DNA from: Hymenopus coronatus | Taxonomy: Eukaryota; Arthropoda; Insecta; Mantodea; Hymenopodidae | Length of the DNA: 64,000 bases | Direction: 5' to 3' | Assembly: GCA_030762935.1 (NCBI GenBank) | Contig: CM060882.1 | Span: forward strand, 20,217,001-20,281,000 | Shown here: in pieces, positions 21,851 through 33,528 of the stretch | Layout: each line of letters opens with the position of its first letter | Position numbering within the stretch: the first letter of the stretch is position 1 | Notes under the pieces: generated by a model | The model's database searches: none | The model's input: the letters and a program-made list of their open reading frames with translations, nothing else | Told to the model about the DNA's origin: nothing | Program-made: the position numbers and the translations under genes

Positions 21851-22672
21851 AATGATAAAACACATCAAATATGTTTAGAGTACAATGAAGATGGCAGTGA
21901 CATAAACTCAACATGTGGAGAAAAAGAGTTCAATCTTTCTTCTTAATTATGAAAGAATCCATTCCATAAGACACAAACCACAACATTGTTTTAATGGTTG
22001 GCCTCAGTACAGTAATTGTGTCTCACTCCCCAGCTCAGCAGACCCCAGTAAGTCGTCAAACAAAGCTATGCACATAGGTAGGCCACAGTATTTATTGTTT
22101 ATGTACCACATGCAAATCAGTGTTACTGAGATTTATATTTTATTTATTTCACTAATATTGTGTCCAGTGTTTTAATCTTTATTTGAATACATTATGTTAC
22201 ATGTATTTTTTTAATAATATTTTACAGGAGCTGGGCTGGACTGCCGTCCCCTGGTACACTCTTTTTTCTTGGTTTTGTGAACCAACCTTAACCTTACAAA
22301 GTTTAAAAAGTGTCACTTTAGAAGACACCATAAAAAATATTAAACTGAGTTTCAGACTAAAATAATTAACACACAAAAATATATAGTTATTTGAAATTTT
22401 TTAGGAACTCAAAACTGATGTGGAAAGGCTCTGCAAAGCAAACATTTTAGCAAAATAAGAATATACAATATCATTAAATAATACCCATTTCCAAGCCTCA
22501 TATATTGAAAGTTAATGTACATATTGATGACTAAACTTTGAGATCTATATTTAGCTTTTCATAGGTTATACAAATATATTTCACCATTTGTAATGCTGCA
22601 GTTGCATCAAATCAAGCTGACTTCAGATTCTCATAACACAGCTTTATGGCACTTCTCAGATACATTTATGTA
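21851..22672. other. No gene recognised
   Basis: AT-rich. Short frames at 21915-22175 and 22183-22365 carry no recognisable domain. Nothing else supported. Confidence 0.5.
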
Positions 22673-22833
22673 CACAGTATTGCCATAAGTTCTGGCAGTA
22701 AAATTTAAACACACTGCATTATGGAAACTGAGAATGAAGACATGTGGCAATGCTGTATATTATCGTTCACAAGGGCACCTTTACTACTCTGCAAGTAACC
22801 AGCTAGCAGTGTGCCAGTAACAGGCAAGAGAGA

Positions 22834-23025
22834 AACATGGAGTGCAGGGTGTGTGAAAATCGTATTGCTGTATTGGTGTTCTTTCATTGCGGAAAGCAAG
22901 CTAAGGAAATTTTTTCAACACTGAAACCTCTTGGCATCAATGAGCGATTTGTGTTTTAGACAATAGCACGGTTTACAGAAACTGTTGATCACATCAGATC
23001 TGGCCATCCTAGGCGTGTACACACA
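22834..23025 (+). pseudogene. Tc1/mariner-type transposase N-terminus
   Basis: The frame from ATG reads MECRVCENRIAVLVFFHCGK then EIFSTLKPLGINERFVF, a stop, and TIARFTETVDHIRSGHPRR, a first helix-turn-helix region of this superfamily. The stop interrupts it at about 22959. A SINE B insertion follows. Confidence 0.75.
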
Positions 23026-23034
23026 ACAAACAGT

Positions 23035-23390
23035 TTTGTCTTGTGAAATGAAATTGGTAGCACTGTGGTAGAGAGGTTAGACCACTTGCCTCCCACCTTG
23101 GTGGCCTGGGTTCAATCCCAAGTGGGGTTTCTGGTGGGCGAAACAGTGTCTGGGCGGGTTTTTTCCAGGTACTCCAATTTCCCCTGCCACTCATTCCACT
23201 AATTTCTTTCATTTCATCCACTTCCTCACACTCATGCCTGTCTATGAGCCAACCAATTGTTCCAGGTTCTTCACTCTGTGGTTACGTGCCATTGCCTGCC
23301 CATCAGGCCTCTGACCCTTAGGTATCCACTTGCAAGTCCGAAAAGGGTCCTACATACGCAGAGGGTAAGCTGACTACATAATGTAATGAA
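23035..23390 (+). mobile_element. tRNA-headed SINE (family B)
   Basis: The head GGTAGCACTGTGGTAGAGAG followed by GTTAGACCACTTGCC gives an A-box-like region. CTGGGTTCAATCCCA is the B box. The body contains CTGGGCGGGTTTTTTCCAGG and the end ACATACGCAGAGGGTAAGCT. Family members are at 28.6 and 56.6 kb. Confidence 0.8.
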
Positions 23391-23594
23391 AAACACTCTT
23401 CACGAACAATGTCACGTATTTTGAAGGATGATTTACATGTTAGTGCACATAAAAATTAAGATACACAAGGCATTTGCTAACTGAAAAATTAAAGGAGATG
23501 TGCCAGGTTTGATCTCAGGCTTTGTTAATGACATATGGGGAGAGCAAAAACCATATAGAAATGGTTGGCAACCCATGTCCCAAAAAAAATGAAA

Positions 23595-23865
23595 TGGCAT
23601 TTTATTTATGGACACTCTTTAACTGCTGTGGTTCTCAGCATCCCATTTTATACTGGGTGTGAAAGAGGTCTCTCTATCAGGCTTGAGGTTCTTTTACATG
23701 CCGTAAATCTATGACAACGCCTTTACTTCCCTTCCAAAGGAAGCCATGCTAGGGATTTTTACGCCCGAAAAAATCCATCGTCCTCTGTCGGGTTTGAACC
23801 TGCAACCTTGGGTATATGAAGTTAACATGGAAACCATTACACCACAGAGGGCGACCCAATGTCCC
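23595..23865 (-). mobile_element. SINE family A, minus copy
   Basis: Read on the minus strand: GTCGCCCTCTGTGGTGTAAT head, GGGTTTGA B-box region in reverse orientation of CCCGACAGAGG, ATGGATTTTTTCGGGCGTAA, GAAGTAAAGGCGTTG, then a TCAAGCCTGATAGAGAGACC body. It is nearly full length and nested in the Tc1-like element. Confidence 0.8.
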
Positions 23866-23877
23866 ATTGTTCATCAC

Positions 23878-24115
23878 TACTACTGACTGGCCTAGCGGAA
23901 GTCCAGACCTCAATCCATTTGGATTATTCTCTTTGGCAGAATCTCGAGGCAGTAGCATGTCAAAAGAGGCGCCACAATTTGTGCCGCTATTAATGAGTGG
24001 CCTCAACATCTTTGCCACTGTGTTGCTGCACTTGGCAATCATTTTGAATGAGAGTATGCTCATTCTGAGGCATTTTAGGCATTTTTTGTGTTCTTTCAGA
24101 ATACATGTATATTGA
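23878..24115 (+). pseudogene. Tc1/mariner-type transposase C-terminus
   Basis: The frame contains DWPSGSPDLNPFGLFSLAES, the third catalytic region (Pro-Asp-Leu-Asn-Pro) typical of Tc1-like DDE transposases, followed by a degraded C-terminus. The central catalytic region was lost or displaced by the SINEs. Confidence 0.75.
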
Positions 24116-24201
24116 TGGATTTGCATAGAAATATATGCATTGAAAGTACTGACAGAACTTATGACAGTACTGTGTATATACTTCAAAGCTAGGAAATAAT
24201 A

Positions 24202-26219
24202 CAGAGGGTGGCTTGTGATCTATGGTAACAAATTAAGACACCCTGTACATTATGAAACACCACACCTACACCACTGGTGATATTCTATATGGCAACCCTG
24301 AGCTCGGGTTATCGCTCTGCAGCGCAGCTTCATCTGGAGCAAACTCTACGAAGTACAAGGAGATCCATTTATTTCATTCCTCCTGGTAAGCTTTCTGAAG
24401 ACTGTCGAGGTCATTTGCTTCCAAGGACCCTTTTCAGCAACCCAAAAGCACAATAAGCCATCAGCAATGCGTCAGATATGGAATATATTCCTTTTCTCTA
24501 TGTTCTGCAAGAATTTGCTGCTTGAAGCAGATGTGTGGCTTGATGCTTTAGCCTGATGCAGCCAGAATTAAGTGGAAAACTCGTATCAGGATAACATGCT
24601 GAGTTGAATTTCACATTTTATGTACATGGCGAATAGGTAATTTTCCATTGTAGCTGCTATTACGATGAAACCCTTGAGAAAAATTTCCATTGTTTTCATT
24701 TATCAACTTTCAAAAATTTTTTTTTCCCCTAGGTCAGTAATATACAGCCCAGGGTTTGTTGCAGTCACTTAGATAAATATATGCTGTATCTAAAGTGGGA
24801 ACAAACTTCCGCTTTTCACCAGTTAGGTATCATTCATACAGGTTTTTGCTGTTAGTGGCGCATTCTGCAATGTATTTAGGCAGCAGTTTATATACCCAGC
24901 TTGTACGGCACTTTTCTAGATTCAAATTCCTGTTAATTATGGTGTTCACAGTAGTAACAAATTCCTAATTTAAATGTAATGGCCATATGAGTTGCAGGAT
25001 TTGTCCAGAGACAAGGGCCTTAACCTTTTGAATTACTGTATTTATCCGAATACAAGGCAATTTTTCCCCCAAAATATTAATGTTCAGAACTGGGAGTCAT
25101 CTTGCATTCGTGATATGTTTTCCGAATACTATACAGGGAAAAAGAAAATTTCAAACCTCACCGGTACAGCAGTAACAAGCCTGGGAGAAATGGTATAGAT
25201 TACCACCATGGTCGCAATGTATAGGCAGAGTTTGAGCATTTCATTCTGCACTGAGAAGTAGCTGATAAGGAGCATATGAGCATTCACATTGAAAAAAGAT
25301 TACTTTCCGAGACTAAAATAAAATTACAAGACTTCATTTCACATTTGTGGTTGCATGTAATGTATTGGACGTCAATGGTCAAGAAGAAAGAGAGAGGTTA
25401 GCTGCACATTTCCCCTCCTCGGATGGCACACATACCGAAATGTGCAAATATGAACTAGGTAGAACGTTTTACAATATATTATATTAAGTATTTTACCTTA
25501 ACAGAAAATAGCATCCATAAATAATTGTTGTTACAGCTACGCTGCCACCATCACATTTTATCATCGGATATACCGTACATTTTGTTCTCCCTTCTGTCTC
25601 TCCCACTTGCAATGTGAATTTCTGTACAAATTGAAATTAGGTAAAATAATTACGATGTGTTGTATTAAGTATGTCTAAATACAAAATCATATCCATCATC
25701 ATCATTATCATTATAGTTATGCTACCGCCACCACCATGTAAATTCCATATACAAAAAAAGGGACATAATCAGCTTAAGCATCCATTAGTTTTTTCGAAAT
25801 ATATGGCAAACATTTAAATTTCATTTAAAATTCTTCTTTTTATATACCTTTAAGTTCTGAATTTGAACTTGAATTTGAGGTTATCTTGTATTCAGATAAA
25901 TACAGTAACCCCGAGTGTGACTGGTCGTGAATTTGCCTGTTTCTTGCTCTTTGGAATATAGCCTAATCTATGAGAAACCTTGCTTGGATACAGTAAACCT
26001 ATGCCTCTTGCATTTCTTAATATTCTTGGAATTGAAATATTTTGTATTGCAATGGCACTAATATACCTTTCACAGGATGGTTCGATTTTTGGGCGTATTT
26101 GACATAGCAGGAATGAGAGCAACCAACTGAATCAACACGATGATACACTTATACTATTTGGTCTGCAGAGTTAGTGTACTTGTCCAAACTTGTCACCATA
26201 GATCACGAAAAACCCTCCA
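24202..26219. mobile_element. TIR element with TA flanks, unassigned
   Basis: Ends match as inverted repeats: left CAGAGGGTGGCTTGTGATCT then ATGGTAACAA; right, reverse complemented, TGGAGGGTTTTTCGTGATCT then ATGGTGACAA. TA lies on both sides (24200-24201, 26220-26221), fitting a Tc1/mariner-like or MITE origin. No transposase was recognised. It contains a complete R2 repeat (about 25020-25915), so the host element without it is about 1.1 kb. Confidence 0.6.
25020..25915. mobile_element. R2 repeat, full copy with TIRs
   Basis: The left end TTACTGTATTTATCCGAATA then CAAGGCAA is mirrored at the right by TTGTATTCAGATAAATACAG then TAA. The interior holds two copies of a roughly 150-bp unit (ATCATATCCATCATCATC, GCTACCGCCACC, TTCTGTCTCTCCCAC, TGTGAATTTCTGT). 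Inverted ends and dispersed copies suggest a non-autonomous DNA transposon. No protein coding. Confidence 0.6.
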
Positions 26220-27035
26220 TAAACATAAAAAAATGGATTATTTTGAAACATGCATGATAATGAAACATTAATAAAGCCTGTAACATGACTTATGCTAGAG
26301 ATAAAAACCATAGCTACTGGAACTGAACAAAGTTATCTCTTTTATTGATTTAAAGTATTCTCTAACATCTAATGCACTTACACTTAAGAGCTGAATACAA
26401 AAACACTTAAATATTCAACATTAGCTTTATTGTAATAAAGTCTAATGTGTTGTGTTATATGCGTTTATACAAATAGTGGTAGTGCAAATTTAACAACAAT
26501 GTTTCATATGGTTCATTTTGTAACATCTACCATCAAAATGTTTCAGTATTTAACAAAACAGATTTAAGAGAGTTGGTTCGTAATAAGTTCTTCTCACTCA
26601 CTGGCACAATCAATAATGCAGGAAATTCAAAACTCGATTTGAAACTTCTTAAATAAGACAGTCAGCGACTACAAATATTATGGCATTTTAAAATATTTTT
26701 TGTTAAAAAAATGCATTATATAAGTATATCACATTATATCACATTTCACAAATGTTAAGATATATTATTATGCAGTGGCAGTTGTTATATAAGAGCACAA
26801 GAACATATCAACACTAACTTTGAATTTATTGGCTATGGTTTTAAACGTAATGTACATGTGGTAATTTAGAATCTTCTGCACTACTGCTCTTGATGAAATG
26901 TGGCATCAATGTTGGCAGCACATCAAGAGTTGTGCATGTTTAAAGCAGTTCTTGCTCATATGCAACTCGTAGGAATAATTATCTAATGGCCCAAAATACA
27001 TGTGCAGCGTCAACATTGGGAAGCATTCTTGAATG
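26220..27035. other. No gene recognised
   Basis: AT-rich sequence without recognisable repeats or coding potential. Confidence 0.5.
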
Positions 27036-27039
27036 GCTT

Positions 27040-27108
27040 TCTTACTTTCTCTACATGTACTATGTACATACTTAGTGTATAGAGAAGGTGTTGCATTCCA
27101 CCCAAAAT
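27040..27108 (+). repeat. R1 5'-end fragment
   Basis: CTTACTTTCTCTACATGTAC, GTGTATAGAGAAGGTG and CACCCAAAATTCATTTCA match only the first 65 bp of R1. A SINE-like sequence follows at once. Confidence 0.7.
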
Positions 27109-27109
27109 T

Positions 27110-27300
27110 CATTTCATTACATTACGTAGTCGGCTTACCCAATGAAGATGAGCACTGGTGGAATGCAATGGCAGGGAAAACTGGAGAAAGCCTGCCCTGT
27201 GTTGCTTTGTGCACAATCCCCATAAGCCACCTTGGTGAGAGGCGAATGGCATGGCACAGGCTAGCAAGGTAACCACTGCACCACAGAGAGCGACTCATTT
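27110..27300 (-). mobile_element. tRNA-headed SINE, minus
   Basis: The minus strand begins GTCGCTCTCTGTGGTGCAGT and GGTTACCTTGCTAGCC (A-box-like, resembling SINE A), then continues into a body ending GTAAGCCGACTACGTAATGT, the SINE B tail. It may be a chimera of the two families or a third related family. Confidence 0.6.
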
Positions 27301-27534
27301 TTTTCAAATACTTATTATTTATAGATGGCTACTAGAGGGGGTATACCTCATGCATCACAAAAAAACAAAAGAATGATGCAGTTGGCTTTCAGCAAGATGT
27401 ATAATATTGTGAAGCTACTTACAGTGAAGGCTAATCAGATTGATTAATGTTTAGACTCTTCACACACTTTACTTTAATTGAGATGTGGTTCAGCAGCAGC
27501 TGATGATGCAAGCTTGAGTCCATAAAACAATTGT

Positions 27535-27725
27535 TTGCCCACCTGGGTAGTGTGGTGGTAGCGTGTCTGCTTTCCATTCAACAGGTCACGAGTTTGAATC
27601 TCGCTTAGGGTGAGTTACCTGGATAAGGTGTATTTTGAGGTTTTACAAATGTCTTGAGCATAATTTCAGCAATCTCATTCGTCTGATATGACCAACCACA
27701 TTAAAGGACATTAAGCTTAAAAAAT
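27535..27725 (+). mobile_element. tRNA-headed SINE (family C)
   Basis: Second copy of the family at 15.3 kb: CCTGGGTAGTGTGGTGGTAG head, GAGTTTGAATCTCGCTTAGG B-box region, tail ATATGACCAACCACATTAAA then GGACATTAAGCTT. No clear TSD was identified. Confidence 0.75.
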
Positions 27726-27787
27726 TGTTCTACACAGTAAAAGTAAATAATGCAGACAATTCTTATATTCTGAAGATCACATATTAG

Positions 27788-28070
27788 ATTAGATCATGAC
27801 AGTGATTCCGAAATGGATGAAAATGATATTTTCAGCAAGTTCGAGACTATAAAAGGCAGTGCCAGCTCTGTTTGGAATAGGGAAAGTGATGAAATCGATA
27901 GAGCTTTTCATAGCAAGATGAACTGTTTTACTAGCAGTTCCAAAGCACCCAATTATGACACTAAAACACCACACAAGAATATGATAAAAATTGGACCGTC
28001 TTCTTGGCTAGGGCCTGCCAATCAGACACAGAAGAAATATGGCGTTTGTTTATCAGCACTGAGATTTTAA
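27788..28070 (+). CDS. Candidate unassigned terminal exon
   Basis: The sequence after a possible acceptor (CACATATTAG) reads through 93 codons to TAA: LDHDSDSEMDENDIFSKFET, then SSVWNRESDEIDRAFHSKMN, then KNMIKIGPSSWLGPANQ. Composition is protein-like (acidic start, basic/polar end) and unlike the random frames nearby. No domain or family was recognised and no partner exon was located. It could be a retrogene, TE-derived, or spurious. Confidence 0.25.
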
Positions 28071-28619
28071 ATGAGATTATAGCACATACTAATTCATAAT
28101 TTGATTTTGCAACTTTTACATATTTTAATTTATGATGTAAATACCATCAAAATGATGATAATAATAATTCAGCAGGATTTTAAAATTTTAAGACAAATAA
28201 TATATTATTTTTGGAATTTTTTACACTGTGAAGCAATATAATTATTCACTAACATAGATTCATTTTAAATTTTTATTTACTTTCAAGACTTTCAAGTGGA
28301 CATATAATACATACTTTGATTATCTTAGTCTTTCAGTTGGGTGTTATCATTAGTGCCAATTTTTCACATGTTGCCAACTAAGGGTTAATAGTACTCATGA
28401 TATGTGTACTCAAATGTAACACCAAAAAAATTGGAAAAATGGAATTAAAAGTTTCTGTTTATGCTTTCATACAGCTCCATAATCTCCATTCTCTGTTACT
28501 TTCTCGTGTTTCTTTGACTTTTCTTGTCATTTTTGCCATTTCATTCACTACTCGCTCAGTTTTATATACCCACAATCGCTCTGATTCTTTCAGGATCTTT
28601 GCAGTAAATCTAAATTTTA

Positions 28620-29010
28620 TGGGCGGCGAAATGGCTGAGTGGTTAGACTGCTTGCCTCCAATCTAGGTGGTACAGGTTCAATCCCAAGCACCCACATGTG
28701 GGATTTGTGGGTGACGAAGCAATGTTTGGGTGGGTTTTCTCTAGGTCCTCTGGTTTCCCCCGTCACTCATTTCACCAACTGCTCCAACATCACCTTTCCT
28801 ATCATCCATTTCGCTTAACTTCATATCATCCACTTCCTCACACTTATGCCTGATTATGGGCCAACCACTAATTCCAAGTTCTCCATTCTGTAGTTTCGCG
28901 CCATTGGCTCCTCGACAGGATTCTGACCTCTAGGCATCCGCTTTTAAGTCCTAGGGGGGGTTCAGTCCTACATAAGGGGAGGGTAAGCCAACTACAAAAC
29001 TAAACTCTAT
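28620..29010 (+). mobile_element. tRNA-headed SINE (family B)
   Basis: GGCGGCGAAATGGCTGAGTG then GTTAGACTGCTTGCC (A box), ACAGGTTCAATCCCA (B box), TGGGTGGGTTTTCTCTAGGT body, and tail GGGGAGGGTAAGCCAACTAC. Near full length. Its head resembles a Ser/Leu-type tRNA with a GTTAGACTGCTTGCC arm, but no tRNA 3' half exists. Confidence 0.8.
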
Positions 29011-30390
29011 GCTTATATTATGAAGAGGAAGAAATCTGCATTCTTTCCTCTGAGCACCAATGTAAGACTTTGTACCTTTTGCTGTTCATATATACATAAA
29101 TATAAAAATATTGCTCTCCCATTTGGCCATACTACACCACATTTCAATCGCTGACACTATATCTTTTTAAATACACTATTGTTGCCATCAAAATTTTGCA
29201 ATAGTTTTGCATATATAATTTTAAAGAATTATCTTTTAAAGTTATAGATTGTTATGCTATTCAATTTTAAGCTTGGAAAATATCTGTATGTTAATTACAG
29301 ATTTAGAAACTGTTTTAACTTTTTGCATTTTACTTACAACTGTATTCTGAAAGTTTTCCCTCGTGCCTACGCTCATGCTGCGACTTCATTGTGAATGTAT
29401 CTTTAACCTTCCTTCATTTGTGATTTATATGATTGTTATCTCTTTGGTCCACTAAAGAAATACCTGAGAAAATTCAATTCTTACTGAAGCTCAGCTTAGA
29501 GCTGATTGGAGGAAAGGAGAAAAGCATTAAAATAAAATAGATTGTTATGCAGTCTGTTCTTAAAAATGCCGTTTATTTTTCATTTTGTTAACATTGCTTT
29601 GAAATCCTGTTTTGAATTTACTGCATTAGTTGCCAGTTTGCAAAAAAACAAATTTTATTTTTAATTTTTATTACTACTAATTATCTCTCTAAAACAACAC
29701 AATTTCAGTCAGTAATTTATTGCCAGCAATGAAATTACCACAGTTTTATAAAGTATGATACACTACATCAAAATCAAACTGAAAAATGTAGCTTAAGTAC
29801 AATGGCTTCATTTTCACGTGAAACCTATGGACTAAAGCTAGACAAATGTATTCCAAAGAACAAACATGACTCATATCTTACACTTAGAAAATATGTAAAC
29901 TTAATACGTTTAGATAGGTGCATCAAAAGCTGAAAGACTTAGTACTTCCATATAATTATCTTGGAAACAGCAGATATTATTGAGAACTATTACTGTAATA
30001 CTTTACACAATGTGCTTGTAACAATATGCTAAAAAAACAAAACAAGCTTTACAAATGCTTCTTCAGTATATCTCTTATAAATGAACAATGAATGAATTTC
30101 ATCATAGCAACTTACAGTGGATAAAATCCTGACTAATTTACAAGATGTAATCTCTGAAAATTATTTTTTTTTGATTTCACTCTTTTCTTAATCACAGAAC
30201 TTTCCTCCAAGGCCTTCTACAAAATAGCAGCTTAAGACAATGCTGTTCTAGTTCAACAGGACAACAGTATTCATTTTATCAAAGGACAAATCTAATATCT
30301 TTAATTAGAATCATGGCCCATAATGGTCTAATGCCTAGTTAAGCAGCTGCATCTGTGAAGTTTGACTAAACATTTTGAAAAATTTAACAA
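29011..30390. other. No gene recognised
   Basis: AT-rich sequence with no supported coding or known repeat. Confidence 0.5.
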
Positions 30391-30395
30391 TTAAT

Positions 30396-30517
30396 TTTTT
30401 TACTTTCTCTACACGTACTATATGCACAATGTATAGAAAAGGCTATTAGATTGCACCCAAAAATTTGATCCCGAGATTTCACCGGAAATACGTGTTTTGG
30501 GACTCCCTGAATTAAAA

Positions 30518-30552
<35 letters not shown>

Positions 30553-31295
30553 CATTTTTAGAAAAGTGTGTGTGTGCATGCACATGTGTGTGTGTCTGTG
30601 GCTGAAAATCGAAAATTTGGTTAAATACCAAACTTGGTATTTAAGCTGAGTATCTTCCAAGGATGTGACACCACGAAACTTTTCAAGAAAATCCCCCCAT
30701 CCTCAACTACTCATTTTATAAAACATATTGGTTTTCTCAAAAACTGCTCTACGATTTTGATTAAAATCTCTTATATTTAAGATATTTGCATGATAAATAA
30801 AATGCATATCTTGAATTTTCTGGGAATAGCCTCTGAAGACCTCTTTATTCTGGATGAATGTTTCTGAATGTTGCATAACTGGTAAACTGCAAGACTCAAA
30901 CAAAATTTACTACACTAAAATATTATCTTCTTAAACACACGGTTTATATCATACACTTTTTTTTCGCAGAGTTGACCGTTTTTGAGAGATTCCTTATTGG
31001 TTTCAGTTTTAAAATACTTTAAAACTTTTCTCATACAGGAACTTGTCAACTCCTGGCCACGCAAAGAAACAGATTTCAATCCCATAGCAACCAAATTTTA
31101 AAACACTTGGCTGTCGATTTAGCCTAGTGTTTTCCCTTATTTCCCTCCTACTTATAAAGAAAAAAGTGCGTAATAAGACTGTTTCTGCTAAAGTTTATCT
31201 TGATTAGCTGAAGTAGATGGAAGATAAAGCTTATTAACAATAATTTGTTACAGAGATGTAGAGTAAGTCATGTGAATGGAACACATCAAATTTTT
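30396..31295 (+). repeat. R1 copy, nearly full length
   Basis: Starts TTTTTTTACTTTCTCTACAC and ends GGAACACATCAAATTTTTAT. It holds a long A tract (about 30520-30550) at the family's homopurine position and a TG-rich stretch (30565-30600). All other R1 landmarks are present in order. Confidence 0.8.
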
Positions 31296-31586
31296 ATTAT
31301 TAGGTTGAATATCAAGAACTAACAGACAAAGTGATACAGTTGCTAATGTTTTATTACCTTCTCTGCTGCTTACCTGGCAGCTCAAGAATACCCCCAAAAT
31401 AAAAGTGAGAATCATTTGAGGCACCCCAAATAAAAACACAATTTTTCTGATTTTATTCATAAACTAAAATTTGATCTCACTTGGTGAAGCTGTCCATGAG
31501 GATTACAAACTTGCAAGTTAGCAAAATTACTGTATGAAGGCCTTGCAATTCTGTCCAAAAATACTTGACCTGGGTTGAGGGCTTAA

Positions 31587-32238
31587 CACATTGGAGCCCA
31601 AGCCCGAGTATAGCTTCGGCCGTGTGAAATGTTCATGCGACCCACGCCCGAGTATAGCTCGGGCAGGTATTTGTAACGCTTTTAATGCAATTCCACGACC
31701 TTAATTCGCTCTTGGGCTATGTGGCAAAGAACACACATCAGTTATCGTTTAGTTGTCTGATTTGTGCTACCATCTCTCCTTGCTTTAGTCAACTACTAGG
31801 ACATTTAGGAGATTTAGTAATATTGGCTGCTCTTGGGTAGTTGCGCCATTTTCTTTGAAGGTGGTGATCTGGTTATTATGTTTTGGTTTTTAAATTTAAA
31901 ATGCTGTATTTTCCTCAATTTCTGTGAACGGAAGCTGTGGAAAATTCTGATTCTAAGGGAGAGTTTTTCGAACTTTGAATAAATGGAGTGTAAGCAGCTT
32001 TACACAGATGTTTTCAAACTCATATTTAATACTTGTTGTAAATTTAAAATAAAATATTAATATGGAAGTTATGACTATTTTTTTACTTGTTGAGAAATCC
32101 TTGAATGCCATACTTTTAGATTGTACCAATACTTTTTGGCAGATTTGAATCATGCACTGTAAATGATAACTCAAAGTAGGTGTAAAAACCCTGGGTTTCT
32201 TGGCACTTCAACTAGAGAAACGCCTGGGCTTCAATGTG
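31587..32238. mobile_element. piggyBac-like MITE candidate
   Basis: Inverted ends: CACATTGGAGCCCAAGCCCG at left, CACATTGAAGCCCAGGCGTT in reverse complement at right. The left flank is TTAA (31583-31586) and the right TTGA (32239-32242), a decayed match to the piggyBac TTAA target. At 652 bp there is no transposase. Near the left end the palindromic motif CCCGAGTATAGCTCGGGC occurs, with a variant copy 47 bp away (AGCCCGAGTATAGCTTCGGC). Confidence 0.55.
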
Positions 32239-32489
32239 TTGATAACAAAAGTTACATCATAATATTGGTTTAAGCCACATATCCTCTGTTAACTGATTTT
32301 GAGCAAAACAAGACTACAAACTGGGCCATATTACTTGGGCTGTCCCAGAATGATGTATAGATAGTGGTTGTTGTTTCAAACAATGGTAAAAAGTACCAAC
32401 CTTAGAAAGCTTAAGTTTAAAGATTTTTCTTTATTTAGCATTTGCTTGGTAGCCATCGTTAGTGAATGCTCTCAGCAAATTTGTAATCA

Positions 32490-33516
32490 TGGATAAAACT
32501 GGTCATTGTTATGTGATATAAAGGTCTTAGTCCAACTAATATCAAGGCGGAGCTAGATTCTACTTTGGGGGAGTCTGCACCTTCGTTTACAACACTGAAA
32601 TATTGGGTGGCAGAGTTTAAGCGTGGCAATACGAACATCGCAGTGGTCGATTAAATGAGGTTACCAGTCCAGAAATTGTAAAGAAAATCCACAAAATGGT
32701 ATTGGATGACAGTCGACTAAAAGTGTGCATGCTAGCAGACATTGCAGGCATTTCTCCAAGTTCTGTACATCGCATACTAACTGAAAATTTGGATATGAGA
32801 AAGTTGTGTGTAAGGTGGGTGCCGCATTTGCTCACAATAGAACAAAAACAGTGTCGTGAGGATGCTTCAGTAGAGAGTTTGGCAATGTTTCGCTGCAATA
32901 AAACTGAGTTTTTGCATCAATTCATAACAATGGATGAAACTTGAGTCCATCACTTCACACCTGAGAAGAAGGAACAACCAAAACAGTGGATTGGAAGGGG
33001 AGAATAGGCTCCAAAGAAGGTGAAGACAGTTCCATCTGCAGGCAAGGTCATGGCATCAGTTTCCTAGGATGCATGAGGGATAATTTTAATTATCATCTCA
33101 AAAAAGGAAAAGTAATCAATGATGAATATGCAAACTTGTTATTGCATTTGAGTGATGAAATTGAGCAAAAATGGCTGCATTTAGCGAAAAAAAAGAAAAA
33201 AAAAAGAAGTTTTGTTTCATCAAGACAATGCACCAGTTCACATGTCCATTATCGCCATGGCCAAATTGATGTTTGTAGGAATTTAGTAATAGTGACAATG
33301 TAAGTGACATAGTGTTAAAAAACCAACTCAACAAATTAATACACAATGAGTTAAATTTCAAATTGCTTCCTCATGCACCCTATTTGCCAGATTTAGCCTC
33401 CTCTGATTATTTTCAGTTTCCGAACTTGAAGAAATGGCTTGGTGGTAGATTTGCCAACAATGAAGCAGTGGAGTCTGCAGTTGATGGCTATTTTGCAGAC
33501 CTTGATAGTTCTCATT
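32490..33516 (+). pseudogene. Mariner B transposase, broken 5' part
   Basis: Shares all landmarks with the 2.9 kb gene: MDKTGHCYVI, a deletion after it, MVLDDSRLKVCMLADIAGIS, ENLDMRKLCVRWVPH, FITMDET followed by TGA where Trp is expected, EKKEQPKQWIGRGE with a stop, a poly-A slippage region near 33190, FHQDNAPVH in altered frame, an extra piece (33265-33320), and KLLPHAPYLPDLASSDYF. There are at least three disabling lesions. The C-terminal codons lie past the LINE. Confidence 0.85.
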
Positions 33517-33528
33517 ATAAACAGGGTA

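Larger units (their letters stand above)
22673..24174 (+). mobile_element. Tc1/mariner-type element with two nested SINEs
   Basis: TA flanks (22671-22672, 24175-24176) and about 27-bp inverted ends: CACAGTATTGCCATAAGTTC at left, CACAGTACTGTCATAAGTTC from the right. The interior holds a broken transposase, a plus-strand SINE B and a minus-strand SINE A. Without the SINEs the element is about 0.9 kb, shorter than an intact one. Confidence 0.8.
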
